Of a DNA stretch of 64,000 nucleotides, positions 46,719-56,333 are shown piece after piece. The notes under the pieces were generated by a model that searched no databases, was not told the DNA's origin, and saw nothing but the letters and a program-made list of their open reading frames with translations. The position numbers and the translations under genes are program-made. Source of the stretch: Pseudomonas amygdali (GTDB lineage: Bacteria > Pseudomonadota > Gammaproteobacteria > Pseudomonadales > Pseudomonadaceae); NCBI RefSeq assembly GCF_002699855.1, contig NZ_LKBW01000266.1:37909-101908 (forward strand). Direction: 5' to 3'. Positions within the stretch are counted from its first letter, which is position 1, and the number at the start of each line of letters is the position of its first letter.

Positions 46719-48806
46719 GTGATATCGCTCACTGGTTTCCCGACAGCTAACGGCACGGCTGCCGGGATTATCCGATCAAAGGACTGGAGCCAGACACCAC
46801 TCGGACCCATCGAGCATTGGCCGGTATCGCTGAAAAACACCCTGAATCTGATTCTGAACTCGCCGGAATCGATGTATCTGCTCTGGGGGCCGGAGCTGGT
46901 GTTTTTCCACAATGATGCTTATACCCCCATCCTCGGCCCGCGTAAGGATAACGCCATTGGCGCGCTTATTCCGGACCTCTGGGCTGATGTGTGGGATCAG
47001 GTCGCGCCACTGGTCATCGATGCATACGCCGGCAAGCCGTGCCATTACAAGGACATGCCGCTGAGCATGGCGCGCTATGGTGAGGTCGAGCAGACATGGT
47101 GGTCATTCTCCTTCTCGCCGGTGATCGACGAGCAAGGGATGATCGTTGGCATGTTTTGCATCACCAACGAAACCACCGAGCATGTCCTCAGTCAGCAAGC
47201 GTTGCAGGACAGTGAGCGCGAACGCCTGAAACTGATCGAGGATCTGGTAAATCTGGAACGGCGGCAGACCGCCAGGCTGGCACAGCGGACCCTGGAGCTG
47301 GATACATTCTGGGAGATTTCCCCGGATCCGCTGGCGATACTCGATTTCAACGGCATTTTCCTGCGGGTGAACCCAGCCTGGACAGTACTGCTGGGCCACA
47401 CTGAACAAGAGCTGCTGGGCAGCTCGATCATGAGCCTGCTGCATCCAGATGATGTGCGTAATACCGAGGATGCCCTGCAACACACCATCAATCATGTTTT
47501 GCCGCTGTTCGAGAATCGCTACCTGCATGTGGACGGGACCTATCACTGGTTCGGCTGGACCGCTGCGCCAGGCAATGGAATCATTTTTGCGCTGGGCAAG
47601 CACCTGCCCCATGAGAAAGATCGCATCGAAGCATTGCGTATTGCCGAAGAAGCACTGATTCAAGCGCAGAAAATGGAAGCGGTCGGGCAGTTGACCGGCG
47701 GTTTGGCACATGACTTCAACAATCTGCTGATGGGCGTGACCGGCAACATGGAGTTGCTCCTGTCGAGGATCAGACAGGAGCGCTTCACGGAGCTGGATCG
47801 CTATATCAATGCAGCACTGGAGGGCTCAAGACGTGCAGCCTCCCTGACGCACCGCCTGCTGGCATTCTCGCGCCGTCAGACACTGGCCCCCAAGGCGACG
47901 GATATCGACCTTCTGGTGGCGGGCATGGATGAACTGATCCGGCGTACCGTGGGCCCTGCCATCGATATGCAGGTCATTGCTTCACGAGGGCTGTGGTCGA
48001 CCCTGGTGGACCCGCATCAGTTGGAAAACTCGCTGCTCAATTTATGTATCAACGCCAAGGACGCCATGCCCGACGGCGGGCAGCTGCTGATTCAGACCGG
48101 CAACCGTCATCTGAATGCAGCCGCAGCGGCGAGGTATCAGTTGCCCGCAGGTCGTTACGTGGAGTTATGCGTCAGCGATACAGGCACGGGCATGGACAAA
48201 GATGTCATGGCACGGGCCTTCGATCCGTTCTTCACCACCAAACCGTTAGGCATGGGGACGGGCCTGGGGCTGTCGATGATTTACGGCTTTGCACGGCAGT
48301 CCGGAGGCGGCGTCAACATCACATCAAACGTTGGAGAGGGCTCGAAAGTCTGCATCCTGCTGCCGATGCATGAAGGTGAGCCTGAAGCGGTGGCACTTGA
48401 GGACAGCCCTTTACAAGTACCCGCACCTGGCATCAGCGATGAAACCATTCTGGTCGTTGATGACGAGCCCGCTGTGCGCCTGCTGATTGCCGAGTTGCTT
48501 GAAGACCTTGGCTATACCATTTTGCAGGCCGAGCGAGGTGCCGATGCTCTGACCATTCTGCAGTCCAAAGCGGCTATCGACCTGTTGATTACCGACGTCG
48601 GTCTGCCAGGCGGCATGAACGGTCGTCAGGTCGCAGACGCCGCCCGGGATGTTCGGCCCGACCTGAAAATACTGTTTGTGACCGGCTATGCTGAAAACGC
48701 GGCGCTGGCCCACGATACGCTTGAACCTGGCATGCATGTACTGCCCAAGCCTTTTGCCATTGCCGAACTGATCGGACGCGTCACCGAACTGCTGGAAGGC
48801 GAATAA
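46719..48806 (+). CDS. PAS domain hybrid sensor histidine kinase/response regulator
   Basis: 695 residues from GTG 46719; a TTG at 46710 is only one base from the AGGAG site and so unlikely. Two PAS-like domains (about 30-160 with LLWGPELVFFHNDAYTPILG, and 205-310 with ISPDPLAILDFNGIFLRVNP), a HisKA H-box (QLTGGLAHDFNNLL), HATPase (GTGLGLSMIYGFARQSGGG) and a C-terminal receiver (DLLITDVGLPGGMNG). No membrane segment, so cytoplasmic. No LOV cysteine motif was found. No partner gene is adjacent; signal unknown. Confidence 0.9.
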   Translation: MISLTGFPTANGTAAGIIRSKDWSQTPLGPIEHWPVSLKNTLNLILNSPESMYLLWGPELVFFHNDAYTPILGPRKDNAIGALIPDLWADVWDQVAPLVIDAYAGKPCHYKDMPLSMARYGEVEQTWWSFSFSPVIDEQGMIVGMFCITNETTEHVLSQQALQDSERERLKLIEDLVNLERRQTARLAQRTLELDTFWEISPDPLAILDFNGIFLRVNPAWTVLLGHTEQELLGSSIMSLLHPDDVRNTEDALQHTINHVLPLFENRYLHVDGTYHWFGWTAAPGNGIIFALGKHLPHEKDRIEALRIAEEALIQAQKMEAVGQLTGGLAHDFNNLLMGVTGNMELLLSRIRQERFTELDRYINAALEGSRRAASLTHRLLAFSRRQTLAPKATDIDLLVAGMDELIRRTVGPAIDMQVIASRGLWSTLVDPHQLENSLLNLCINAKDAMPDGGQLLIQTGNRHLNAAAAARYQLPAGRYVELCVSDTGTGMDKDVMARAFDPFFTTKPLGMGTGLGLSMIYGFARQSGGGVNITSNVGEGSKVCILLPMHEGEPEAVALEDSPLQVPAPGISDETILVVDDEPAVRLLIAELLEDLGYTILQAERGADALTILQSKAAIDLLITDVGLPGGMNGRQVADAARDVRPDLKILFVTGYAENAALAHDTLEPGMHVLPKPFAIAELIGRVTELLEGE

Positions 48807-48809
48807 AAA

Positions 48810-48829
48810 TGAGCGCCCTGCGGCGCTCA
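48810..48829. terminator. Bidirectional terminator hairpin
   Basis: Eight-bp stem TGAGCGCC/GGCGCTCA with a CTGC loop directly after the kinase stop, in the 60-bp gap before the convergent oxidoreductase gene; A-rich upstream and TTATT downstream. Confidence 0.7.
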
Positions 48830-48865
48830 CTTATTGGCTGCTTCCTTGCGTAAACCGAACGGGCA

Positions 48866-49972
48866 TCAATCCCGCAGATCAGACTCATGAATCGGCTGAT
48901 CCCGATGTGTGGCGCGTTGGTACTGTGCGGGCCAGGTCGCCAGACGCCCGCCCAGGTCTTCATCGGCACGCAGCGGCCAGTACGGATCACGCAGCAACTC
49001 ACGCGCAAGCAGGATGATATCGGCCTGCCCGGTACGCAGAATATGCTCTGCCTGGGCCGGATCAGTAATCATGCCTACCGTCCCTGTAGCGATTTCGGAC
49101 TCTTTGCGAACCCGTTCGGCAAAACGCGTCTGGTAGCCGGGGCCAACCGGAATTTCTGCGTTGGCTGACGTGCCGCCCGACGACACATCGATCAGGTCGG
49201 TACCCAGCGCCTTCAGACGGCGCGCCAACTCTACCGTTTCATCGGCGTTCCAGCCGTCTTCCACCCAGTCGGTGGCGGACACGCGAACGAACAACGGCAG
49301 CTCTTCAGGCCACACTGCGCGCACCGCTTGGGTGACTTGCAGCGTCAGGCGAATGCGGTTCTCGAATGAACCACCGTATTGGTCAGTGCGCTGGTTGCTC
49401 AATGGCGACAGGAACTGGTGCAGCAGATAACCGTGGGCCGCGTGAATTTCTACCACCTTGAAGCCTGCGGTCAGGGCGCGCCGTGCGGAATCGACAAACG
49501 CCTTGATCAGTTCCTGAATCTGCGTTTCGCTCAGTTGCACAGGCGCCGTGTGCTGCGGATCAAAAGCAATTGCCGAAGGCCCGACCGGAGTCCAGCCGCC
49601 TTCATTGAGGGAAATGCTGCCGTGCTTGCCAAGCCACGGGCGCCAGGTGCTGGCCTTGCGACCGGCGTGCGCCAGCTGGATGCCAGCCACCGCACCCTGA
49701 GCATTGATAAAGCGGGTAATGCGTTGCAGCGGCTCGATCTGTTCATCATTCCAAAGCCCCAGGTCTTCGGGGGTTATGCGGCCGTCCGGCGTCACAGCCA
49801 TCGCTTCAGTGATGACCAGGCCGGCGCCGCCAACTGCTCGGCTTCCCAGATGAACCAGATGCCAGTCGTTGGCCAGGCCGTCGACACTGGAATACTGGCA
49901 CATCGGCGAGACTGCGATACGGTTGCGAAGGGTCAATTGGCGCAGGGTGTAGGGTTCAAGCAGCAGGCTCAT
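48866..49972 (-). CDS. xenA: Old yellow enzyme family NADH:flavin oxidoreductase (XenA-like)
   Basis: 368 residues from ATG 49972. FMN-dependent TIM barrel with VSPMCQYSS, whose Cys25 matches the redox-tuning cysteine of Pseudomonas XenA, QLAHAGRKAS, the paired substrate histidines region EIHAAHGYLLHQFLSPLSNQR and LLARELLRDPYWPL. It reduces activated C=C bonds and nitro compounds using NAD(P)H. The symbol follows similarity to XenA; YqjM-type naming is equally valid. Confidence 0.88.
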   Translation of the reverse strand: MSLLLEPYTLRQLTLRNRIAVSPMCQYSSVDGLANDWHLVHLGSRAVGGAGLVITEAMAVTPDGRITPEDLGLWNDEQIEPLQRITRFINAQGAVAGIQLAHAGRKASTWRPWLGKHGSISLNEGGWTPVGPSAIAFDPQHTAPVQLSETQIQELIKAFVDSARRALTAGFKVVEIHAAHGYLLHQFLSPLSNQRTDQYGGSFENRIRLTLQVTQAVRAVWPEELPLFVRVSATDWVEDGWNADETVELARRLKALGTDLIDVSSGGTSANAEIPVGPGYQTRFAERVRKESEIATGTVGMITDPAQAEHILRTGQADIILLARELLRDPYWPLRADEDLGGRLATWPAQYQRATHRDQPIHESDLRD

Positions 49973-50085
49973 GGCAACCTCTCGTAATGAAAAATCAGGT
50001 GTCCAGGCCCCGTTCATTCAATGAACAGGTTTTGCAGACAGTCTGTTGTCGACAACCCGGTAGCGAGAGGGGTTCCTGCTGATTG

Positions 50086-51801
50086 TCAGCGTGGCGCGAT
50101 GTGCACCACCATCAACTGCACGGTTTCGTTGCCACGAAACTCGTTGAGGTCCAGTTTGTAGGCCAGTTCGACCCAGCGAATGTTGGGGTTGGGCCAGATG
50201 TCGCGGTCGACGCCGAACGCAATGCCATCGAGCTTGACGCTGCCGCACTCGGTCTTGAGCACCATCTTCAAGTGACGCTCGCCCACCACCCGCTGTTCGA
50301 CAAGCTGGAATATGCCGTGGAACAAGGGCTCGGGGAAGTGCTGTCCCCATGGACCGGCGTTGCGCAGTGCGCGGGCCAGTTCCAGATGGAATTCCTCGAC
50401 GGCCAGCGAACCGTCAGACAGCAGACGTCCGGTCAAGTCCTGCTCGTCGAGCTGACGACGCACTTCCAGGTCGAACGCTTCGGCAAACGCCGGGAAATTC
50501 TCTTCAGGCAGCGAGAGACCTGCCGCCATGGCGTGGCCGCCGAACTTGCTGATCAGATGCGGATGACTGGCCGCCACAGCGTCCAGCGCATCGCGAATGT
50601 GAAACCCCGGCACCGAGCGAGCCGAGCCTTTGAGCACGCCCTCCCCGGCACTGGCGAACGCGATGGTAGGTCGGTGGTAGCGCTCCTTGAGGCGCGAGGC
50701 CAGGATACCGATGACACCTTGATGCCATTCGGCATCGAACAGGCACAGGCCGAACGGCATGGACTCCAGCGGCAGGTCCTTGAGCTGCGCGAGCGCTTCA
50801 CGCTGCATGCCCTGCTCAATGGATTTGCGATCCTGGTTCAATTCGTCCAGTTGCACGGCCATTTCTCGCGCCAGTGTCGGGTCGTCGCAGAGCAGGCATT
50901 CAATGCCCAGGCTCATATCGTCCAGGCGCCCCGCCGCGTTCAGGCGTGGCCCGATAATAAACCCCAGATCAGTAGAGGTGATGCGCGAAGACTCACGCCG
51001 TGCAACCTCAAGAATCGCGCGCAGCCCGGGCCGGGCACGGCCAGCACGAATACGCATCAGGCCTTGGTGCACCAGAATGCGGTTGTTGGCGTCGAGCGGC
51101 ACGACATCGGCCACGCTGCCCAGCGCGACCAGGTCCAGAAGCTCACCCAGGTTGGGCTGGGCACGCTGGTTGCTCTCGAACCAGCCGGTGTCCCGCAAAC
51201 GCGCACGCAAGGCCATCAACACATAGAAAATAACCCCGACACCGGCCAGCGATTTGCTGGGAAAGGTACAGCCTGGCTGGTTGGGGTTGACGATGGCGTC
51301 TGCCGCCGGAAGCTCGTGACCCGGCAAATGGTGGTCGGTGACCAGTACCTGCAAGCCTGCCGCCTTGGCAGCGGCCACACCCTCGACGCTCGAAATGCCG
51401 TTATCCACGGTGATCAATAGCTGAGGCTCGCGCTGCAACGCCACTTCGACGATTTCCGGCGTCAGGCCATAACCGTACTCAAAACGGTTAGGCACCAGAT
51501 AATCGACGTGCGCCGCGCCCAGCAGGCGCAGCCCCAGAACACCCACGGTGCTGGCAGTCGCGCCATCGGCATCGAAATCACCGACAATCAGCATGCGCTG
51601 GCCTTCGCGCAGCGCCGTTACCAGCAGGTCTACCGCAGCATCGATACCCTTGAGTTGCTGATAAGGGATCAACCGCGCCAGGCTTTTGTCCAGCTCGGCC
51701 TCGCAGGCCACGCCCCTTGCGGCATAAAGACGAGTGAGCAAGGGCGGCAGGTCGCCGAGAAACGGCAAGGTATCGGGCAATAGACGGGGTTCGATGCGCA
51801 T
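50086..51801 (-). CDS. recJ: Single-stranded-DNA-specific exonuclease RecJ
   Basis: 571 residues from ATG 51801. DHH phosphoesterase motifs: VGDFDADGATAS (motif I), VDNGISS, VTDHHLPG (the DHH box), and the C-terminal DHHA1 glycine motif SKFGGHAMAAGLSL. It degrades single-stranded DNA 5' to 3' in recombination and mismatch repair. Confidence 0.96.
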   Translation of the reverse strand: MRIEPRLLPDTLPFLGDLPPLLTRLYAARGVACEAELDKSLARLIPYQQLKGIDAAVDLLVTALREGQRMLIVGDFDADGATASTVGVLGLRLLGAAHVDYLVPNRFEYGYGLTPEIVEVALQREPQLLITVDNGISSVEGVAAAKAAGLQVLVTDHHLPGHELPAADAIVNPNQPGCTFPSKSLAGVGVIFYVLMALRARLRDTGWFESNQRAQPNLGELLDLVALGSVADVVPLDANNRILVHQGLMRIRAGRARPGLRAILEVARRESSRITSTDLGFIIGPRLNAAGRLDDMSLGIECLLCDDPTLAREMAVQLDELNQDRKSIEQGMQREALAQLKDLPLESMPFGLCLFDAEWHQGVIGILASRLKERYHRPTIAFASAGEGVLKGSARSVPGFHIRDALDAVAASHPHLISKFGGHAMAAGLSLPEENFPAFAEAFDLEVRRQLDEQDLTGRLLSDGSLAVEEFHLELARALRNAGPWGQHFPEPLFHGIFQLVEQRVVGERHLKMVLKTECGSVKLDGIAFGVDRDIWPNPNIRWVELAYKLDLNEFRGNETVQLMVVHIAPR

Positions 51802-51863
51802 GCGGGTCAGCTGATTCTCTTTGCAGTGTCGATGAATGTTTTTTCGATCGGAACCGGCGGCTG

Positions 51864-52406
51864 TCAGCCGCGTTCGCCCGCAAGCCATTGCAACTGGACT
51901 TCATGCTGGCCACGGTCGTCGGTGACGAACACCGTTCCTTCACTGATCATCACATCCCACTTGATGACCCGCGGCATATCCTTGGCCAGCACTTCCAGCA
52001 CGTCCTGCGGGACGGCGGCAATATTGACGTTTTTCAGGTTCTTGATCGCCGGGATGACCTTGCCTTCCCAAACGCGCAAGCTGCCGTAGGCAAGCAGGCT
52101 GGTGCGTTCGGTGCGACGCGAGCACCAGGTCAGGCGGTCGGCATCCGGCTGTCCGACTTCAATCCAATGCAGAACCCGATCATCCAGGCTTTTTTCCCAC
52201 AGTGCGGGTTCGTCCACATCAGACAGGCCGCGACCGAACGACAATTGTTCGTTGTACCAGAAGGCATAGGCCAGCAGGCGCACGGTCATGCGTTCTTCAG
52301 TTTCCGAAGGATGGCGGGCAATGGTCTGTTTGACGCTCTCATACACTCCGCGATCGAGGTCGGTGAGGTTGAGTTCGAATTTGTAGGTCGTGGACGGCTG
52401 GGCCAT
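51864..52406 (-). CDS. yaeQ: YaeQ family protein
   Basis: 180 residues from ATG 52406 (MAQPSTTYKFELNLTDLDRGVY). Matches YaeQ along its length: RLLAYAFWYNEQLSFGRGLSDVDEPALW, WIEVGQPD and CSRRTERTSLLAYG. YaeQ has a PD-(D/E)XK nuclease-like fold, but its function is unsettled. It is 62 bp upstream of recJ on the same strand. Confidence 0.93.
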   Translation of the reverse strand: MAQPSTTYKFELNLTDLDRGVYESVKQTIARHPSETEERMTVRLLAYAFWYNEQLSFGRGLSDVDEPALWEKSLDDRVLHWIEVGQPDADRLTWCSRRTERTSLLAYGSLRVWEGKVIPAIKNLKNVNIAAVPQDVLEVLAKDMPRVIKWDVMISEGTVFVTDDRGQHEVQLQWLAGERG

Positions 52407-52455
52407 GAACGGGCTTCTAGAGTCTGGAGGTAAGACGGCAAGTCTAACCGATGCC

Positions 52456-52484
52456 GGGCCTGTGAACGAACTTGCTCGCGCAGG
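52456..52484. repeat. Fragment of a Pseudomonas REP-like sequence
   Basis: The stretch around GAACGAACTTGCTCGCG resembles the core of the common Pseudomonas palindromic repeat with GAGCGAACTTGCTCGC, here degenerate and single. The remaining gap to 52700 shows nothing else recognisable. Confidence 0.4.
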
Positions 52485-52700
52485 GGATGCAATTGCTCCT
52501 GCTTGCGGGCTATACAAAAATCGATAGCCTGAAACAAAATTCTGATACAGATTGGCTTTATAGACGATGTGCTCCGAGTACCTGGATCCCGGCAAGGGAC
52601 TGCCGAAGCACCTGAATGTGACGCCACAGGCGCAGCGCCACTCAAAGAGCTGCCACTCTACTCCAGTTTGCTGAATCTTTTTCGAGGATGAAACCAGCGA

Positions 52701-53579
52701 ATGTCCCTTCCTGCCTCGTACTGCACAACGGCTCGATTGATGCTCGCCCTGTCGCTGGCTGCCCTGTCATGCGCCAGCCAGGCAAGGGAGACATTGACCT
52801 GGTTGATGCGCGACATACCACCTTCGACGATTTTTTCCGGGGTCATGCGCGGGCAAGGTGCCATTGATCAGCTCATGCCTTTGTTAACTGCGCGAATGCC
52901 CGAATACGATCACGTGCTAATGCGCGTCAATCGTGCCAGGGGCCTGCAGATGCTTAACGACGCCACGTCTCTGAGTTGTGATCCCACCATGCTGTGGACT
53001 GAGGAGCGAGCCAGAACCCTGCTCTTCTCCATACCGATCGGCGCCATATTCAGCAGCGGCCTGATTGTACGCAAGGAAGACATGTCGACGTTCGAGCCGT
53101 ATGTCGAGGACGGAAAAATCGACTTCGCGGCGCTTATGGCCACCCGGGCGATCAAATTGGGCATAGTCGCCGAACGCAGCTATGGCGAACTGATCGACCA
53201 TACGCTGCAAGGTGTCGACGAAGATGCGCTGGTGCTCCATTACGGTAACGATGCCACCGGCAGCCTTCTGCAAATGGAACGCCTGGGGCGCCTGCAAGCC
53301 TTTATCAGTTTCTGGCCGGAAGCACGCTATCAGGCCATGCAACAAGGTATCAGGCCGGATGAACTGGCCTTCTTGCCGATCAGGGGCAACCCCGCCTACC
53401 AATTCGTCTATATCAGTTGCAGCAACTCACCTGAAGGCAAAAAAGCCCTCGCACAGATCAACCGCGAGATGCGTACGTTGCGCGAAAGCAGCCTGATGGG
53501 CTTTTACGCGCGGTGGCTGGACCCCGAGCAACGGGCAAGCTACCTGGAAGACGTCAAAGCGCTGTTCGAGAAGAACTGA
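52701..53579 (+). CDS. TIGR02285 family periplasmic substrate-binding-like protein
   Basis: 292 residues with a Sec signal (LMLALSLAALSCASQARETLTW, cleavage about residue 29). The mature part resembles the solute-binding fold of TIGR02285 proteins: LTWLMRDIPPSTIF, KLGIVAERSYGELID and AYQFVYISCSNSPEGKKAL. No transporter gene is adjacent, so it may serve as a stand-alone periplasmic sensor or binding protein. Ligand unknown. Confidence 0.83.
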   Translation: MSLPASYCTTARLMLALSLAALSCASQARETLTWLMRDIPPSTIFSGVMRGQGAIDQLMPLLTARMPEYDHVLMRVNRARGLQMLNDATSLSCDPTMLWTEERARTLLFSIPIGAIFSSGLIVRKEDMSTFEPYVEDGKIDFAALMATRAIKLGIVAERSYGELIDHTLQGVDEDALVLHYGNDATGSLLQMERLGRLQAFISFWPEARYQAMQQGIRPDELAFLPIRGNPAYQFVYISCSNSPEGKKALAQINREMRTLRESSLMGFYARWLDPEQRASYLEDVKALFEKN

Positions 53580-53592
53580 CCACCTAAAAGAA

Positions 53593-53622
53593 ACCCCGGG
53601 CAGAGGGGGACCTGCCCGGGGT
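53593..53622 (+). terminator. Hairpin after the TIGR02285 gene
   Basis: Eleven-bp perfect stem ACCCCGGGCAG/CTGCCCGGGGT with an 8-base loop, 13 bp after the stop. Followed by AAAC rather than T; strong stem but not a classical terminator. Confidence 0.55.
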
Positions 53623-53761
53623 AAACATGACCATGATGGTCAGTACGCCAACCTTCGATCACCGGAGCACAATGATCAAACCTGACGTAATGGATAGGAG
53701 TGCAACGAACGCGTCAGGTTCCGACCTTGTGGACGCAAGCCAGACGACTGTTTAGCAACTG

Positions 53762-54058
53762 TTAAGCAAAAGACGGAGTGCCGATAAACGTTCGGCTGAT
53801 TGCAGCATTACGCATCGCGGCAATGACGCAGGGTTCGATTCGACCTTCGGCGACCATCAAATCCCGGCGCAGGCCGTCTACCACATCGGTGAGCTGGCGC
53901 TTGTCGCTCAGTTGATCAGCGCCGAATGTACGCTCGATCACACAGACGCCCGCTTTATCCTTAAGAGTAACCAGACGTTCGCCCCGAGTACCCGCCGGGC
54001 CAATAGTGGCCTGATAAGGAGCCAGCGCTTCGCTTAGCAGTAAGCTGATATTTTCCAT
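53762..54058 (-). CDS. DUF3509 domain protein
   Basis: 98 residues from ATG 54058 (MENISLLLSEALAPYQ). Matches the small Pseudomonas DUF3509 family: TLKDKAGVCVIERTFGADQLSDKRQLTDVVDGLRRDLMVAEGR. Cytoplasmic; function unknown. Monocistronic by context. Confidence 0.88.
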   Translation of the reverse strand: MENISLLLSEALAPYQATIGPAGTRGERLVTLKDKAGVCVIERTFGADQLSDKRQLTDVVDGLRRDLMVAEGRIEPCVIAAMRNAAISRTFIGTPSFA

Positions 54059-54224
54059 CCGGATCACCACTCAACAGTTTGAATGCAAAGGTGCTAACCA
54101 ATGACCGTCGGCGACAGCAGAAAGTTCTTTCTATCGCCTGATCACAGCACCGGTCTGTCATTTCGAGCATGCCTGTTGAATGTGACAAGGAAAAAACCGG
54201 AGGCCAATGGCGACAGGAAGTGGG

Positions 54225-54267
54225 CTTGTAGGAAAACTCAACATAATTACGCTACGCCTCCTACAAG
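54225..54267. repeat. Inverted repeat upstream of rocA
   Basis: Nine-bp perfect arms CTTGTAGGA (54225-54233) and TCCTACAAG (54259-54267) with a 25-base AT-rich centre, 79 bp before the rocA start. It could be an operator or a relic of a REP-type element, whose ends often read TGTAGGAG. Confidence 0.5.
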
Positions 54268-54345
54268 GTGCCTATGCTATTGATCACTGCGTTAAACAAC
54301 GCTGTCGTCTGTAATACCAGTCAGCCTTTTTGATGGAGCCACACC

Positions 54346-55008
54346 TTGAGCGATTCCACTGATCGCCCGTTGCGCGTCATCGTGGCTGATGACCACCCTA
54401 TTTTTCTCATCGGCCTGCGTGTCGTACTGGAACAGGACAATCTGGCTACCGTTGTCGCCGAAGCCTGTAATCCGGATGAACTGCTACAGGTACTCGCGCG
54501 CCATCCCTGCGATGTGCTGGTGACTGATTTCATGATGCCGGTCGAACTGCAGAACGATGGCTTACGTCTTTTGCAGCGCATACACCGGGATTTTCCGGCA
54601 TTGCCGCTGATCGTTGTAACAACACTGAGCAATGCCGGACTTTTTCAGTCCATGCTGGACCTTAACGTGCGGGGCCTGTTGAGCAAGGCCAGCCTTGCCG
54701 GAGAACTGCCAGCTGCCATCAGGGGCGTGCAGCGCGGTGAGTTTTTTGTCGCCGATTCCGTGCGCAGGGTGCTGATAGAAGCGCGTCAGTAAGGCCCTGA
54801 CGCGCTGTTGCCGGCAGAAAAATTGTCGCCCAGGGAGCTGGAGGTGTTACGCCTGCTCTCGGCCGGTCATACCGTCGGCCAGATCGCTGCGCAGCTCAAT
54901 CGCAGCAAACAGACTGTCAGCGCACAGAAAGTCGCGGCCATGCGCAAGCTCGGTCTGGCCAACGACGCGGCACTGTTCATTTATTTGCAGGAAAGCGGCA
55001 TGTCCTGA
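54346..55008 (+). pseudogene. rocA: NarL/BvgA-type response regulator RocA, split by an in-frame stop
   Basis: From TTG 54346 (GGAG eight bases upstream) the frame encodes a receiver domain: VIVADDHPIFLIGL, phospho-Asp in VLVTDFMMPVE, TTLSNAG and the LLSKAS lysine. It stops at TAA 54790-54792 after 148 codons. The very same frame continues beyond the stop with a LuxR-type helix-turn-helix, KLSPRELEVLRLLSAGHTVGQIAAQLNRSKQTVSAQKVAAM, to TGA at 55006. Full length would be 220 residues, as expected for RocA/BvgA proteins. So a single nonsense codon separates phosphorylation from DNA binding. A TTG at 54808 could restart translation of the DNA-binding part. It is convergent with rocR-rocS. Confidence 0.88.
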
Positions 55009-56258
55009 GGCCGGCCGTCTGTCAGCATGGCCTGCAGATGAGACTCGCGCTCGGCGGCCCAGCGCACCAACTCTGATGAAGGCATCGGACGCGCAATGAA
55101 ATAACCCTGAATGGCCGGGTTGCCCAATGCCAGCAGGCTGTGAAAGTCGTCAATCGTTTCGACCCCCTCCACCACTACCGACATGGACAGCCGCTGTGCC
55201 ATGAGCATGGCTCCAGCCACCACTGCAGACTTGCGCGCATCGTCGGCCATGCCACGTACAAACTCGGTCGGTATCTTCAACTCGCTGAAGGGCAACTGCA
55301 GGAGCCTGTCGATGTTCGAAGCGCCCATGCCAAAGTCATCGATAGACAATTTGCAGCCCTGCATGCATAACCTCAACAGGCCCTCCATCTGCCAGGTTTC
55401 CGGGCGGGCGGCATCCTGTTCGAGAATCTCCAGGGTCAGCGCAGTTGCCGGCACGCTGTGACGGGTGAGCGCCTGCATGATCTGCCCGGCGAAATCCGCC
55501 TGTTGCAGCACTTGCGGGTCGATATTGACCGCAACCGAGAGTACTTCGCCCTGCTCGCGCATGAACTGTGCAGAGAACTGCAGGGCCTGATCCAGCATAC
55601 GCCAGGTCAACGCAACGGTCAGTTCCTCAGCTTCGATGGCGTCCATGAATCGTCCGGGAGCCAGCAAGCCATGTGTGGGGTGCTGCCAGCGGACCAGCGC
55701 CTCGACACCCAGCAACTTGCCCTGCAGATTCACCTTGGGTTGAAAATAGGCAATCCACTGTTCGGCAACAGACGCAACGTCTATGGGCATATTGTCTTTC
55801 GGATCAAACAACTCCACGGCAGACAGTGCCCCGAACGCACGCTTTACCGGTGGCTGTGGTGCACTCCCGGCACGGCCTGGCCCGTACGCCTCAAGCAGGT
55901 CATGGAGTACAGCGGCCGAAGCAGGTTTTTGCACATACCCCAACACTTCCAAGCCTTGGCTGAGCGCCAGCTGCGCAACACCTTCCAGCACGCAGGCAGC
56001 TGAACTGCTGACAATGATCAGAGCCCTCGCCAACCCGTTTTCGGCCATAAAGCGGATCAGCTCAAGGCCGTCGGGGCCGTCCATCTGCAAGTCACAGATA
56101 GCAATGTCGACAGGACCACGGCTTTGCAGGGAAAGCCTGGCAACCTCAACGCTCTCGGCAGCCAGCACATCGAACACCTGATTGGCGTTGAGCATCTGGT
56201 GCAGAGCCATCAGCTGGAAAGGATGGTCTTCGAGAATCAGAACCTTGAGTGAGTGCAC
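54981..56258 (-). CDS. rocR: Response regulator/c-di-GMP phosphodiesterase RocR (REC-EAL)
   Basis: 425 residues from GTG 56258 (VHSLKVLILEDHPFQ); the frame runs back to a TTG at 56378, next to the rocS stop, and the true start is uncertain. Receiver domain with phospho-Asp in IAICDLQMDGPDG, then an EAL domain: GVEALVRWQHPTHGLLAPGRFM, LTLEILEQD, LSIDDFGMGASN and VVVEGVET, all catalytic segments apparently intact. It should degrade c-di-GMP. Gene order and architecture match RocR/SadR of the P. aeruginosa Roc1 system. The 3' end overlaps the rocA frame by 28 bp. Confidence 0.88.
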   Translation of the reverse strand: MHSLKVLILEDHPFQLMALHQMLNANQVFDVLAAESVEVARLSLQSRGPVDIAICDLQMDGPDGLELIRFMAENGLARALIIVSSSAACVLEGVAQLALSQGLEVLGYVQKPASAAVLHDLLEAYGPGRAGSAPQPPVKRAFGALSAVELFDPKDNMPIDVASVAEQWIAYFQPKVNLQGKLLGVEALVRWQHPTHGLLAPGRFMDAIEAEELTVALTWRMLDQALQFSAQFMREQGEVLSVAVNIDPQVLQQADFAGQIMQALTRHSVPATALTLEILEQDAARPETWQMEGLLRLCMQGCKLSIDDFGMGASNIDRLLQLPFSELKIPTEFVRGMADDARKSAVVAGAMLMAQRLSMSVVVEGVETIDDFHSLLALGNPAIQGYFIARPMPSSELVRWAAERESHLQAMLTDGRPQDMPLSCK

Positions 56259-56333
56259 GGTCACGCCTACGGGAGTCAGAGCCAGCGGCTCAGGGGAACA
56301 CTTACTGTAGCTCCTACCGCACGCATGCCCCAT

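Noticed and set aside
46719..48806. Light-sensing LOV domain in the PAS hybrid kinase
   Set aside because: The flavin-binding GRNCRFLQ-type cysteine motif is absent in both PAS-like regions.
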